From NCBI GenBank assembly GCA_019232905.1, contig JAFANA010000143.1:1-38684 (forward strand): a DNA stretch of 38,684 nucleotides. Direction: 5' to 3'. Positions 24,213-33,081 of the stretch are shown here, in pieces (position 1 is the stretch's first letter; each line of letters opens with the position of its first letter). Under the pieces are notes generated by a model. That model had not been told where the DNA came from. It did no database searches and saw nothing but the letters and a program-made list of their open reading frames with translations. Position numbers and translations under genes: made by a program. The stretch comes from Vulcanimicrobiota bacterium (GTDB lineage Bacteria; Vulcanimicrobiota; Vulcanimicrobiia; Vulcanimicrobiales; Vulcanimicrobiaceae).

Positions 24213-24832
24213 TCTTCGTCGACTACGACGGCACGATTACCGATCTCGATACCTTCGACGTTCTCGTGCGTACCTACGCGGGCGCCCGGTTCTGGGAAGA
24301 CCTCGAGGAGAAACTCTCGGCGGGCGCGATGACGTTGCGCGAAGTGCTCTCGGCACAAGCAGCGCACGTCCGCGTCCCGCTCGACGAAGCCGACGCGTTG
24401 CTCGCATCGCGCACGCGTTTCGATCCGTCCTTCGCCCCGTTCGTACATTTTTGCGAGGAGCGCGGCTACGAATTGACCGTGGTCTCTTCCGGCGTGCAGC
24501 CGCTGATCGATCGCGCGTTCGAGCGAAACGGGCTGGCCCGCGTTCGCGTGCTCGCGAATGGGATCGACACATCCGAAGAGGGTTGGCGATTCCGCTTTCG
24601 TGACGCTTCGGATAACGGCCACGACAAAGCTGCGGCGGTGCGCGCAGCCAATGCCGCGGGCAAGTACACGGTCTACATTGGTGACGGCCCGTCCGATTTC
24701 GAAGCGGCGGTGGCCGCGCGTCAACGCTATGCGAAGGCCGGGCGAGGCCTCGAACGCTACCTTAGCGAGCAAGCTATACCTTTCACACCCTTCACACAAT
24801 TCACGGAAATCGAAGCAAGTATTGGCCGATGA
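24185..24832 (+). CDS. HAD-superfamily phosphatase (MtnX/SerB-like), start unclear
   Basis: This is a haloacid dehalogenase phosphatase with motif I VDYDGT (24218-24235), motif II VVSSG, and motif IV IGDGPSD. It resembles MtnX-type enzymes (methionine salvage) or phosphoserine phosphatase-like enzymes; the substrate is not known. The frame opens at 24170 after a TAA. The first ATG, GTG or TTG is the GTG at 24266, beyond the catalytic Asp pair, so that start would give a dead enzyme. I place the start at the ATC at 24185 as a working choice. Alternatives are a -1 frameshift from rne at the AAAAAG at 24195-24200 or a single-base assembly error. The first 28 bp overlap the rne 3' end. Confidence 0.75.
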   Translation: MDTQKEVVVVFVDYDGTITDLDTFDVLVRTYAGARFWEDLEEKLSAGAMTLREVLSAQAAHVRVPLDEADALLASRTRFDPSFAPFVHFCEERGYELTVVSSGVQPLIDRAFERNGLARVRVLANGIDTSEEGWRFRFRDASDNGHDKAAAVRAANAAGKYTVYIGDGPSDFEAAVAARQRYAKAGRGLERYLSEQAIPFTPFTQFTEIEASIGR

Positions 24833-24856
24833 CTCCTTTGGAGGAGTTGGTCGGTC

Positions 24857-26905
24857 ATGCGGTTTTCATGCGCGTTCATGATAGCCGCCGTCGCGCTGTG
24901 TTCGTGCGGCGGCGGTGGTTCGTCATCCTCACCCCAAGTGCTCCCAAAAGCACCAACCGGAACGCTGACGTTACCGTCTTCGAGCGGAATGTGGAGCGCG
25001 TCGCTCGGACCGTGGAGCGCAACCAGCAGCGGTAAACTCAACGCAATTGCCATCGATCCGAACAACGCGTCGACGATCTATGTTGCGGGCGGAATCGGAA
25101 CCGATGACGGCGTGACGACGGATACCGGCGTCTACAAGACGACGAACGGCGGCGCATCGTGGAGCGGCGCAAATTCCGGGCTCGGCGATACGACCGTCAA
25201 TTGGCTGATTTTCGATGCGTCGGGAGCAGCATTGTACGCCGCGACGGAAACCGGCGGGATCTTTCGTTCAACCGACGGCGCGCAAAGTTGGCAACAGGTG
25301 AGCAACGCGCAGTCGGTCCGGCAAATCGTTGAAAACAACGGAACGTTCTACGCCGCCTCGCAAGCCGGAGTGCTTTCGTCGACGGACGGATCGACGTGGA
25401 CGGTGTTCGCAGCAACCGAAGCTCCCGCGAACACGGTCGACGTTTCCGGAACCGACATCTACGTCGGTCTCGTTGATGGCACGGTACTGCACGTTGCTGC
25501 CGCATCGCAGCAGCGCCTCACCGATTTCGTAGCGCTCGATGCACCGCCGGAAGTTCACGCAATCGCCGTCGATCCCGCGGATCCGCATTCGATTTATGCG
25601 ACGATGGACGGCATGGTCGGCGGCATCTATACCGATGCGTTGATGCATTCGGCGGACGGCGGCGCGACATGGCAAACTATTTCGATTCCCGCATCGCTGC
25701 GCGGAGCGCAAGCCATTGCGTTCAGCCGGACGGTTCCTCACCGCTTGTTCATCGCGGGGACGGGACTTGCATATACCGATGACGGCTACTCGTTGAACAT
25801 GGGAAGCGGCTACGGCGGTGATGCGCGGACGATGACGGTCTTAAGCGGCGATCGTTTGGCGATCGCTTCCGATCAGGGCGTTGCTCTCGGATCGTTCAAC
25901 GGGTCGTTCACGACGATTACGACGGGGCTGCCGATCAATATCGTGCGCAGCGTTGCCGTGCACGGCAGCACGGTCGTTGTGACGATGCAAGATTTTCCGC
26001 CTGCACGTTCCACCGACGGCGGCGCGACGTGGCAGACGCTTTCCGTGAATTCGACGGAGAACGGCAACGCGTACATCAATCCGAACCAGCCCAATCTCTG
26101 CTACATCCTCGATAACGGAATCAACGTGTCGAGCGACGGGTGCTTATCGTTCTTGCCGCAATCGATCGGCGCGCACATTGCGAGCACGCAGCCGTTTGCG
26201 AGCGATCCCACGTCGCCGATGACCTATGTGATTACGGAAAACGGCGTATTTCTCGCGAGCGACGGCGCGCATTTTCAACCGTCGGGTTGGAGCGTACCGC
26301 AGCCGGTCGACGTTGCGGTCGACCCGCGTAATGGCAACGTCTTCGTTTCGTCGATGAGCGGAGGCGCCGCCGTGTGGCACTCGAGCAACGGCGGTAAGAC
26401 GTTCACGCGCAGCAACACGTTCGTTCCACCGGGCCCGTCGTATCCGAATGACGCGCCCGTCGTTGCTGTCGATCCTTCGAACGGGGCCGTCGTCGCCGTG
26501 ACGGAGACCGCGATCTACCGCTCGACGAATGGCGGCGCGACATTCGCACCCGTGCAAGAGATACAGTGGCAAGCGCGTACGCGCAACGCCATGTCACTCG
26601 AGGGCCGGCGTTTGGATCCTGATGCGCGCGCACACGCGGCGGAAGAAACGGGCGGATATAACATCGGCGAACACGCACAGTTCGTATCGTCGGGATCGGG
26701 CACCGTGCTCGTGATCAACAACGGAACCGGCATGTACGTATCGACCGACGACGGCACGACACTGCATACGCTGCGCGCCAACGCCGTCTCACACAGCTTC
26801 GAAGGCTTCACCACCGACGGCCAGGGCAATCTCTGCACCGGCACCGACGGCGAAGGCGTCATCTGCGCCTCATTGACGGCGCTGTCCACCACGGTGTCAT
26901 CCTAA
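24857..26905 (+). CDS. Secreted Asp-box beta-propeller lipoprotein
   Basis: A lipoprotein signal peptide (AAVALCSC, lipid-modified Cys17) is followed by a Gly/Ser linker and about 650 residues of beta-propeller. The propeller holds at least seven Asp-box-like motifs (S-x-D-x-G-x-x-W/F): KTTNGGASW, RSTDGAQSW, HSADGGATW, RSTDGGATW, HSSNGGKTF, RSTNGGATF and a weaker one near the end. This is the sortilin/BNR type; such proteins bind or hydrolyse glycans, or act as photosystem or assembly factors. No sialidase catalytic set is seen, so binding or assembly is more likely. The ATG is preceded by GGAGGAG at a loose spacing. The final codons (TVSS and stop) come from the palindromic repeat that begins at 26894. 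Confidence 0.85.
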   Translation: MRFSCAFMIAAVALCSCGGGGSSSSPQVLPKAPTGTLTLPSSSGMWSASLGPWSATSSGKLNAIAIDPNNASTIYVAGGIGTDDGVTTDTGVYKTTNGGASWSGANSGLGDTTVNWLIFDASGAALYAATETGGIFRSTDGAQSWQQVSNAQSVRQIVENNGTFYAASQAGVLSSTDGSTWTVFAATEAPANTVDVSGTDIYVGLVDGTVLHVAAASQQRLTDFVALDAPPEVHAIAVDPADPHSIYATMDGMVGGIYTDALMHSADGGATWQTISIPASLRGAQAIAFSRTVPHRLFIAGTGLAYTDDGYSLNMGSGYGGDARTMTVLSGDRLAIASDQGVALGSFNGSFTTITTGLPINIVRSVAVHGSTVVVTMQDFPPARSTDGGATWQTLSVNSTENGNAYINPNQPNLCYILDNGINVSSDGCLSFLPQSIGAHIASTQPFASDPTSPMTYVITENGVFLASDGAHFQPSGWSVPQPVDVAVDPRNGNVFVSSMSGGAAVWHSSNGGKTFTRSNTFVPPGPSYPNDAPVVAVDPSNGAVVAVTETAIYRSTNGGATFAPVQEIQWQARTRNAMSLEGRRLDPDARAHAAEETGGYNIGEHAQFVSSGSGTVLVINNGTGMYVSTDDGTTLHTLRANAVSHSFEGFTTDGQGNLCTGTDGEGVICASLTALSTTVSS

Positions 26906-27027
26906 ACGAAGCGAAGCGCAGTTGAAGGATCGCCTCGTAAGAAAAGCCCGCCAAGATGTTTCGGCGGGCTTTTGAATTGAGGCGATCCTTCAACTCCGGG
27001 CCTGCGGCCCTGCGTTCAGGATGACAC
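26894..27027. repeat. Palindromic repeat with terminator loop
   Basis: The left arm GTGTCATCCTAAACG carries one base change from the family (TAA for TGA) and the right arm ends AGGATGACAC. It lies between the convergent lipoprotein and ctpA genes. The loop holds a perfect 11-bp hairpin flanked by A and T runs. Confidence 0.93.
26942..26973. terminator. Bidirectional intrinsic terminator
   Basis: AAAAGCCCGCC and GGCGGGCTTTT form a perfect stem around a 10-nt loop, with U-tracts possible on both strands. It would end transcripts from both convergent genes. Confidence 0.85.
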
Positions 27028-27032
27028 CGCGG

Positions 27033-28397
27033 CTATTGGCTGGTGCCGGTGCCGTTGATGTCGTTGAGGTGGGCGATGCGGTCGTCGATGTACTGGACGG
27101 CGCGCTGGAGTTGCGTGTCTTTCGTCGGGTCGCCGAAGCGCGGTTTCGCATTCTCTTCCACGACGACGTCCGGCGTGATGCCGAGATGGTTGATGTCGCG
27201 GTTGTGCGGCGTCAGGTAGCGCGCCGTGGTGATTTTCACGGCCGAGCCGTCGCCGAGCGGGAAGATCGTTTGCACGACGCCCTTGCCGAACGTCTTTGTG
27301 CCCATGATCGTGCCGACGCCGCTGTCCTGAATGGCGCCCGACGTGATTTCGGACGCGGAAGCAGTGTGTCCGTTCACGAGCACGACGAGCGGCACCGGCG
27401 AAATCGCCGTGTCGTTCGCTTCGAGCGTCGTGATGCTCGATGCGCGTGATTCGACCGAAACGATCGGTCCCGACGAGATGAACTTCGAGCTGACGCCGAC
27501 AGCAGCTTCGAGATAGCCGCCGCCGTTATCGCGTAGGTCAAGAATGTACGCGCGCGCGCCGCGTTTCTGCAAGCGGTCGAGCGCCGTGTTCAATTCATCG
27601 GACGTATCTTTGCCGAAGACGGTCAGCGCGACGTAGCCGATGTTGCCCGGCAGCATTTTATCGAACACGCTCATTTGATGGATCTGCGCTCGCGTGAGCG
27701 TGATCGGCGCAAGCGTCTTGCCGGCGCGTTCGATGCCCAGCGTAACTTTCGTGCCTTCTTTGCCACGCAAGTGCGCGCTCGCGCGATCGATGCTCCAGCC
27801 CTTGGTCGACGCCCCGTCGATCGAGACGATCTGGTCGTCTTGCTGGATCCCTGCCTTATCCGCAGGGCCGTCCGGCACGACGTTGCTCACGGTGATGTAC
27901 TTCGTGGTGTCGTCGGCTTGAATGACGATGCCGGTACCGCCGAAGTTTCCGCCGTCAAGACCGCTGTTCAAGTCGGCGTAATCTTTCGGGCTCAAAAAGA
28001 CCGTGTAGCGATCGTTTACCGATCGCATCATGCCGTCGATCGCCGCGTAGCTCAGGTCGCGCGAGCTGAGCGACGAATGGGCTTTATGCTGCGCTTGCTC
28101 GACGGCGAGGTCGATCGCGCGGACGTTGGTCTGCGCGTTGTCGCTCGCGTGTAGCGAAGGAATCGTTCCGTCGATGTGGCGCGCTTTGAGTGTCTTGTCC
28201 AGTTCGTCATGAACGGAATTCAAGACGTTTTGCGTGTCGACGTGTTTATAGAACTCCGTCGTCAAGTCGCTGTAGCTCATCGCGATGCGATTCGCGTCGC
28301 CGGCGGCCAGGTGCGGCGTATCCGCTGAAGCGGCCGGAAGGTTTACGAGCGGTGCGGCAAAGATCGCCGCCAGGAACAGTGAGGAAAGTCGTTTCAT
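27033..28397 (-). CDS. ctpA: C-terminal processing peptidase (S41), second copy
   Basis: This is an exported serine protease of the CtpA/Prc family that trims or degrades envelope proteins. The 454-residue protein has a signal peptide (1-26), an N-terminal helical domain, and a PDZ domain (about 150-235, with GGTGIVIQ and PDGPADKAGI). In the S41 core the catalytic Ser347 is in HTASASEI and Lys372 is in KTFGKG, exactly 25 residues apart as in Tsp. DLRDNGGG is present. The ATG at 28397 lies seven bases after the stop of the other ctpA. It is the last gene of the ftsE operon and stops next to a repeat with a terminator. In other bacteria Ctp proteases control peptidoglycan hydrolases. Confidence 0.94.
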   Translation of the reverse strand: MKRLSSLFLAAIFAAPLVNLPAASADTPHLAAGDANRIAMSYSDLTTEFYKHVDTQNVLNSVHDELDKTLKARHIDGTIPSLHASDNAQTNVRAIDLAVEQAQHKAHSSLSSRDLSYAAIDGMMRSVNDRYTVFLSPKDYADLNSGLDGGNFGGTGIVIQADDTTKYITVSNVVPDGPADKAGIQQDDQIVSIDGASTKGWSIDRASAHLRGKEGTKVTLGIERAGKTLAPITLTRAQIHQMSVFDKMLPGNIGYVALTVFGKDTSDELNTALDRLQKRGARAYILDLRDNGGGYLEAAVGVSSKFISSGPIVSVESRASSITTLEANDTAISPVPLVVLVNGHTASASEITSGAIQDSGVGTIMGTKTFGKGVVQTIFPLGDGSAVKITTARYLTPHNRDINHLGITPDVVVEENAKPRFGDPTKDTQLQRAVQYIDDRIAHLNDINGTGTSQ

Positions 28398-28404
28398 CCG
28401 TCTT

Positions 28405-29805
28405 CTACTGCTGAGCGAGTTGTTTGAGCGTCGCCTTGGCAACGGCAAGCTGTTTATCGTTTGGGGTATCGATCAATGCGGGATCCACCGGCTGATCCAC
28501 GACGATGTCCGGCATGATGCCTTTATGTTGAATGTCGCGTCCAAGCGGCGTCACATAGCGTGCCGTCGTGATCTTGAGCGCGCCGGCGTCAGGCATTGGA
28601 TAAATGCTTTGAACGACGCCTTTTCCGAACGTCTTTGTGCCGATGAGTTTTGCGAGGTGGTAGTCTTGCAACGCACCGGAGGTAATTTCCGATGCGCTTG
28701 CCGTGTATTTATTGACGAGAATGACGAGCGGTTGCAAACCACCGATCGCCGTACCGAGTGCATCTTCTTCCGAGCGATTGCCTTGACGGTCGATCGTCGC
28801 GACGATGGTGCCGTGCGGAACGAAATAACTCGAGATCTTCACCGCAGCGTCGAGCAAACCGCCGCCATTGTTGCGCAGGTCCAAAATATATCCCTTGGCG
28901 CCGTGCGCTCGCCCGTCAACCAGTGCCTTGCGCACCTCGTCGGCCGACGTCGTGCCAAAATCGGATAGGCGAATGTAGTCGTATCCGTCTTCCATCTTCT
29001 CGCGGACGGTCGGCACGTGGATCACTTCACGCGTGATCGAGAACGTGTGCTCGCCGCCGCGATTGTATGGATGGGTGCGCAGTTGGACGATGCTGCCTTC
29101 CGGGCCGCGGATCAACTGCTCGACACGGTCGAGCGTCATACCCTTGACCGGCTTGCCGTTGACCGCATCGACCACTTCGCCCGGCTTCATGCCTGCGCGC
29201 GCCGCCGGGAGATCCTCGATCGGCTGCACGATCACTTGCCCGTCTTTGAGTTGATAGATGTAGACGCCGATGCCGCCAAAGTTGCCGCCGCTCAGCGACT
29301 CTTGTAATCCCTGAATCTCTTTCGGCGAGAGGTAGACCGTGTACGGATCGTTGACCGAATCCATCACGCCGCGTAACGCCGTTTCCGTCAGATCGGTCGA
29401 CGCGTTCGTTCCCAAGTGCGATCCGTAATGCGACTGCGCGAACGAGAGAATCTGCGCGACGTTCTCGGTATTCGGCAACGAGACGTTCGAGACGTGTTTG
29501 GCTTTCAGATACTCATCGAGCGCCTTGGTTTCGCCGTGGGCCGGCGTCTGCGGATCGACCGGTTTATAGTACGACGTTTCAAGTTTGTTCACCGCAACGT
29601 CGAGCAACTGCGCTTGCGCGTTCGAATCGTTGATATATTGACGCACGTCGCCGGTCGTCGCGACCGTAAGCGATCCGTCGTCGCCTTCCGCGGTACGCAG
29701 CGCATCGGCGCGTGTCAGAGCATACGCGGCACCCGCCGCGGCGATAAGGATAACAACGAGCGCGGCGAGGAGCGCACGGAATCTACCGGTCATGGGATCG
29801 ATCAT
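28405..29805 (-). CDS. ctpA: C-terminal processing peptidase (S41), first copy
   Basis: This 466-residue S41 protease has an N-terminal membrane anchor (about 9-30), a helical region, and a PDZ domain (GGIGVYIYQ to KPGEVVDAVNG). The protease core has DLRNNGGG, a Ser in YTASASEI and a Lys in KTFGKG. It is clearly a paralogue of the gene that follows; the C-terminal halves align almost without gaps, while the N-termini differ. This copy looks membrane-anchored, whereas the other looks secreted. It is 83 bp downstream of the EnvC-like gene, the largest gap in the operon, so an internal promoter is possible. There are two possible ATG starts (29805, 29793). Confidence 0.94.
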   Translation of the reverse strand: MIDPMTGRFRALLAALVVILIAAAGAAYALTRADALRTAEGDDGSLTVATTGDVRQYINDSNAQAQLLDVAVNKLETSYYKPVDPQTPAHGETKALDEYLKAKHVSNVSLPNTENVAQILSFAQSHYGSHLGTNASTDLTETALRGVMDSVNDPYTVYLSPKEIQGLQESLSGGNFGGIGVYIYQLKDGQVIVQPIEDLPAARAGMKPGEVVDAVNGKPVKGMTLDRVEQLIRGPEGSIVQLRTHPYNRGGEHTFSITREVIHVPTVREKMEDGYDYIRLSDFGTTSADEVRKALVDGRAHGAKGYILDLRNNGGGLLDAAVKISSYFVPHGTIVATIDRQGNRSEEDALGTAIGGLQPLVILVNKYTASASEITSGALQDYHLAKLIGTKTFGKGVVQSIYPMPDAGALKITTARYVTPLGRDIQHKGIMPDIVVDQPVDPALIDTPNDKQLAVAKATLKQLAQQ

Positions 29806-29888
29806 ACCCGCTTAGCTTAACGCCTCGTGGGTAGAGTCCCGTTGCGACTCCGCCTTAAATCTCGAGGAGAGACAAAGCCGGCGAGTGC

Positions 29889-31097
29889 TTAGCCGTGGAG
29901 TCTTGCCGCGGGGTCGACGGGTTTGCCGTTTATGCGGATTTCGAAGTGAAGGTGAGGGCCGGTCGATTGGCCGGTGCTGCCGACGGCGCCGATGGCTTGG
30001 CCCTTTTGGACCTTCTGGCCGACGGAGACGTAAATGGCTGAGAGATGGCCGTAGCCGCTCGAGAAGCCGCCGCCGTGGTCGATCAGGATGTAATTGCCGT
30101 ACCCGCCGTACCATTGTGCGAGGATAACGGTTCCCGAGGCGGTCGCCGTGACCGTGGTTCCGGTGGGCGCGGCGATATCGAGGCCCTGGTGGAACTCGGG
30201 TGAGCCGCCGAACGGGTTCGATCGCCAGCCGAAGGGCGACGTGATCGTGCCGGAGACCGGCCAGGCGAAGGTTCCCGGAGAGCTCTCCGTGGCCGTCTCG
30301 GGCGCGGAAATTCCGCGCGCGCGGCGTTCTGCTTCGCGTTCTTGCTCGAGCTCTTGCTCGCGCTCGCGGATCAGCCCCTCGAGGTTGGCCTCTTCTTGTT
30401 GCGACAGATCTTCGATTTGCGCGACCTGCTGCGCGACGTCACGACGCTGCGCATCTGCGACGGCCACGAGATTCCGCCGCTCGCTGGCGAGCGACGCGAG
30501 CTGGTTCTGCGCGCGCTGCTGCGCAAGTTCTTGCGCTTGCAGTTCTTGCTGCGTGCGTACGAGATCGGATTGCACCGCGTTTACCTTCGCCGCGGCAGTT
30601 TTCCGCGCGCGGACCGCCGTTTCGTTGGCGTCGATAAGCAGGCGCAGATCTTCCCAGCGCTCGACGAATTCGGTAAAGCTGTGTGCGGAGAGCAGCACAG
30701 CGGCGTAGCTCATATCGCCGTTTTCATAGATGTCGACGAGGCGCCGCTTCAGCGCGTCGTCGTGCAGCGCGAGCGACTTTTGCGCCGCGTTGAGTTGGAC
30801 CGTGTTCCACGCGATCTTACGGCGCGTCGACTCTGCTTGCGCGTCGAGACCGCCGATGCGTGCGTTGACGTCGCGAATTGCCGCGTTGGTTTGATCGAGC
30901 TGCGATTGCAGGTCGTTCTCGTGCGACGCCGCCGCGTTCAGTTCGCCGCGCTTCTGATGCAACCGCGCCTGCAGTGCTTGGCTCTTTTGACGTTCCGCTT
31001 CGATGCGTTGCTGAAGCGACGAGGTTCGGGCCTGCGTGAACGCTGGGACCAGCGCCAGCATCAGAATGAAAACAATGAAGCGTCGCATAGACATCAT
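29889..31097 (-). CDS. EnvC-like murein hydrolase activator (coiled coil + M23/LytM)
   Basis: This periplasmic protein has a signal peptide (1-23, MRRFIVFILMLALVPAF). A long coiled coil with heptads and Gln/Glu/Arg-rich segments follows (about 25-265), then a short linker. The C-terminal LytM/M23 domain (about 280-400) has FHQGLD, YGHLS and GPHLHFE. The zinc ligands (His and Asp of HQGLD, the last His of HLH) are present, unlike E. coli EnvC, so it may be an active endopeptidase rather than only an activator. The coiled coil is the part that binds FtsX in FtsEX-EnvC systems, and ftsX is in the same operon. The ATG overlaps the upstream response-regulator stop (ATGA). Confidence 0.93.
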   Translation of the reverse strand: MMSMRRFIVFILMLALVPAFTQARTSSLQQRIEAERQKSQALQARLHQKRGELNAAASHENDLQSQLDQTNAAIRDVNARIGGLDAQAESTRRKIAWNTVQLNAAQKSLALHDDALKRRLVDIYENGDMSYAAVLLSAHSFTEFVERWEDLRLLIDANETAVRARKTAAAKVNAVQSDLVRTQQELQAQELAQQRAQNQLASLASERRNLVAVADAQRRDVAQQVAQIEDLSQQEEANLEGLIREREQELEQEREAERRARGISAPETATESSPGTFAWPVSGTITSPFGWRSNPFGGSPEFHQGLDIAAPTGTTVTATASGTVILAQWYGGYGNYILIDHGGGFSSGYGHLSAIYVSVGQKVQKGQAIGAVGSTGQSTGPHLHFEIRINGKPVDPAARLHG

Positions 31098-32050
31098 GAG
31101 CGGCGTTTGTCCTTGACGTAGGTAGATCCGGCGATCGACTTGGCGTAGCGCTTGAGTTCCGCAGCGGCTTCGCCGACCTGCGCGTAGTTGCTCAATTGCC
31201 CCTGATCGTTCGATACGATCGCAATCGAGAGCGACATGATAGGAAAGCGATTGAGCGCGCCGCGGCGGTCGCGCGTTTCGATGTAGCCCGCGCGCAGGTC
31301 TTTGGCGGAGTACAACCCGCGAATATCCGTATCGAATTCGGAGATGATCTCTTTGGCGATTTCTTCGGAACGCTCGGCTTGCGTCACAACGATGAAGTCG
31401 TCGCCGCCGATGTGTCCGACGAAATCGGTCGGCGTCCCGCGCCGGCGCACGATGTCCGACGTGATGCGCGCGATGAGTTGAATCGCTTCGTCGCCGTGCG
31501 TGAATCCATAAACGTCGTTGAACGCTTTGAAGTTGTCGAGATCGAGATAGAGCACGGCGAACGGCTCGTGCGCATCCAATCGCCGGCGCAGTTCGCCTTC
31601 AATGGCAAGGTTGCCGGGAAGGCGCGTCAACGGCGAGAGCGACGAGTCCACTTCCACGCGGCGAATCTTCGCGCGCACGCGCGCGAGCAATTCTTGCGGG
31701 CCGAAGGGCTTCGTGATGTAGTCGTCCGCGCCGGCTTCAAAACCGCGAAGCTTGTCGTCGGTTTCACTCTTCGCGGTAAGGATGATGATCGGTACGTTGG
31801 CGACGGCCGGGTTGTGATGCGCGCGAATGCGCCGCGCCACTTCGTAGCCGTCCATATGCGGCATCATTAAATCGAGTAAGACGACGTCGGGAAGCACGGT
31901 CTCGATTTTCTCGAGAGCTTCGGGCCCGTCGGCAGCCGTCTCCACGCCGAATCCGGCAAGCTCTAAATTCGTGCCGATAATCTTGCGCAAGTTGCGGTCG
32001 TCGTCGACGACGAGCACGCGGTGGCCGGCTGCTTCCGTCAACGTTCTCAC
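31094..32050 (-). CDS. Response regulator with receiver and degenerate GGDEF domain
   Basis: Residues 10-125 form a receiver domain: acidic pair Asp16/Asp17, phosphoacceptor Asp60 in VVLLDLMMP, Thr92, and Lys114 in TKPFG. Residues about 135-305 form a GGDEF domain: PLTRLPGN, YLDLDNFKAFND, HIGGDDF. The signature is GGDDF at 215-219, with Asp in place of the catalytic Glu, and the RxxD inhibition site is missing (TPTD). Diguanylate cyclase activity is therefore doubtful; it could be weak or the domain could sense nucleotide. The GTG start overlaps the kinase stop (GTGA), and its stop overlaps the EnvC-like ATG. It is the natural partner of the kinase upstream, and it has no DNA-binding domain. 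Confidence 0.93.
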   Translation of the reverse strand: MRTLTEAAGHRVLVVDDDRNLRKIIGTNLELAGFGVETAADGPEALEKIETVLPDVVLLDLMMPHMDGYEVARRIRAHHNPAVANVPIIILTAKSETDDKLRGFEAGADDYITKPFGPQELLARVRAKIRRVEVDSSLSPLTRLPGNLAIEGELRRRLDAHEPFAVLYLDLDNFKAFNDVYGFTHGDEAIQLIARITSDIVRRRGTPTDFVGHIGGDDFIVVTQAERSEEIAKEIISEFDTDIRGLYSAKDLRAGYIETRDRRGALNRFPIMSLSIAIVSNDQGQLSNYAQVGEAAAELKRYAKSIAGSTYVKDKRRS

Positions 32051-33081
32051 CGTTTGCGCTCCGGCAGACGCAGCGTAAACGCCGCGCCCTGATGCAGCTT
32101 GCTCTCCACGTCGATGCGTCCGCCATGCGCGCGCGCAACCGATCGCGCGATGTAGAGGCCGAGTCCCGCGCCGCCCGTCGCGGAGACGAGGTTGCGTTCG
32201 GCGCGGTAAAAACGCTCGAAGATGTACGGCACGTGTTCTTCGCCGATGCCGATCCCGCGATCGATGACGCGAATGTAGGCCTCGTCGTTTGTCCGTTCGG
32301 CTTCGACGACGATGCTGCTCGAATCGGGCGAAAACTTCAGCGCATTATCGATCAACTGCTCGAGCGCGCGCGCGAGGAGCGCCGCGTCTCCATAGACTTC
32401 GACGTCATGCGTGCGGCGTTCGATGCGCGATGCGGCCGTCGGACCCAACTGATCGGCGACAATATCGAGCACGCGATCGACGGTGACCGGTTTTCGCTCG
32501 GTGAGCAGATGTTCGGCGTCGACGCGACCGGCAAGCAGCAGGTCATCGACCGCGCTCGCCAGGCGATCCGCTTCCTCTTCGATCGTTTCGAGATATTCGT
32601 CACGTTTGGGATCCGTTGCCAACGGATTATGACGCATCGTTTGCGCGTACGCCTTGATCGTTGCGATCGGCGTTTTTAATTCGTGCGAGACGGACGTGAC
32701 GATTTCGGCCTTGAGTTGTTCGATCGCGTCGTAGGTTCGTTGCCGGCCGAACGAAAGCAGCCATCCGTCCTCGATCGTCAGCACGGCCGCATGAACGGCA
32801 CGGCGGTTCTCATCGTTTGTCCAGACGGTGATTGCCTGCGGCACGACGGCGAAGCCGAGCGGCGGTTCGACGCGCGCAAAGATTTCATCGAGCGATTTAC
32901 CCACGGCTTCGATGCGCGGAATGCCCGTGATCGCAGCGGCGCCGGAACTCCACGCCGCAACGATTCCCTCTCCCGAAAGATAGGCGATACCGTCGGATAC
33001 GAACTTGGCGAGCGCGTCGAAATCGGCGTCGATGCGCAGATGCGCCGCTACGTCCGTAGGTGACGTCCGACCGAAATCCAC
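32047..33081 (-). CDS. PAS-containing sensor histidine kinase
   Basis: The soluble 344-residue kinase has a PAS-like domain (about 20-115), a HisKA dimerisation helix with phospho-acceptor His133 in SVSHELKTPIATIK, and an HATPase domain. The N box has Asn246 (LIDNALKF), the G1 box is DRGIGIG, the F box is FERFYRAE, and the G2 box is GGAGLGLYIARSV. No transmembrane segment or extracytoplasmic domain is visible, so the signal is probably sensed in the cytoplasm or through FtsX/FtsE contacts (inference). I chose GTG 33081, which makes a 34-bp overlap with ftsX. The frame is open to 33198, but that part mirrors ftsX codons. The operon position between ftsX and a response regulator is unusual. Confidence 0.93.
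   Translation of the reverse strand: MDFGRTSPTDVAAHLRIDADFDALAKFVSDGIAYLSGEGIVAAWSSGAAAITGIPRIEAVGKSLDEIFARVEPPLGFAVVPQAITVWTNDENRRAVHAAVLTIEDGWLLSFGRQRTYDAIEQLKAEIVTSVSHELKTPIATIKAYAQTMRHNPLATDPKRDEYLETIEEEADRLASAVDDLLLAGRVDAEHLLTERKPVTVDRVLDIVADQLGPTAASRIERRTHDVEVYGDAALLARALEQLIDNALKFSPDSSSIVVEAERTNDEAYIRVIDRGIGIGEEHVPYIFERFYRAERNLVSATGGAGLGLYIARSVARAHGGRIDVESKLHQGAAFTLRLPERKR

Noticed and set aside
23708..24799. 363-codon minus-strand frame opposite the RNase tail and the HAD gene
   Set aside because: Mirror of low-complexity Lys/Arg codons and of the HAD gene, which carries proper motifs on the plus strand.
29806..29888. Terminator or small gene between the EnvC-like and ctpA genes
   Set aside because: Only a weak GAGTC/GACTC hairpin without T-tract; no open frame with a ribosome-binding site.
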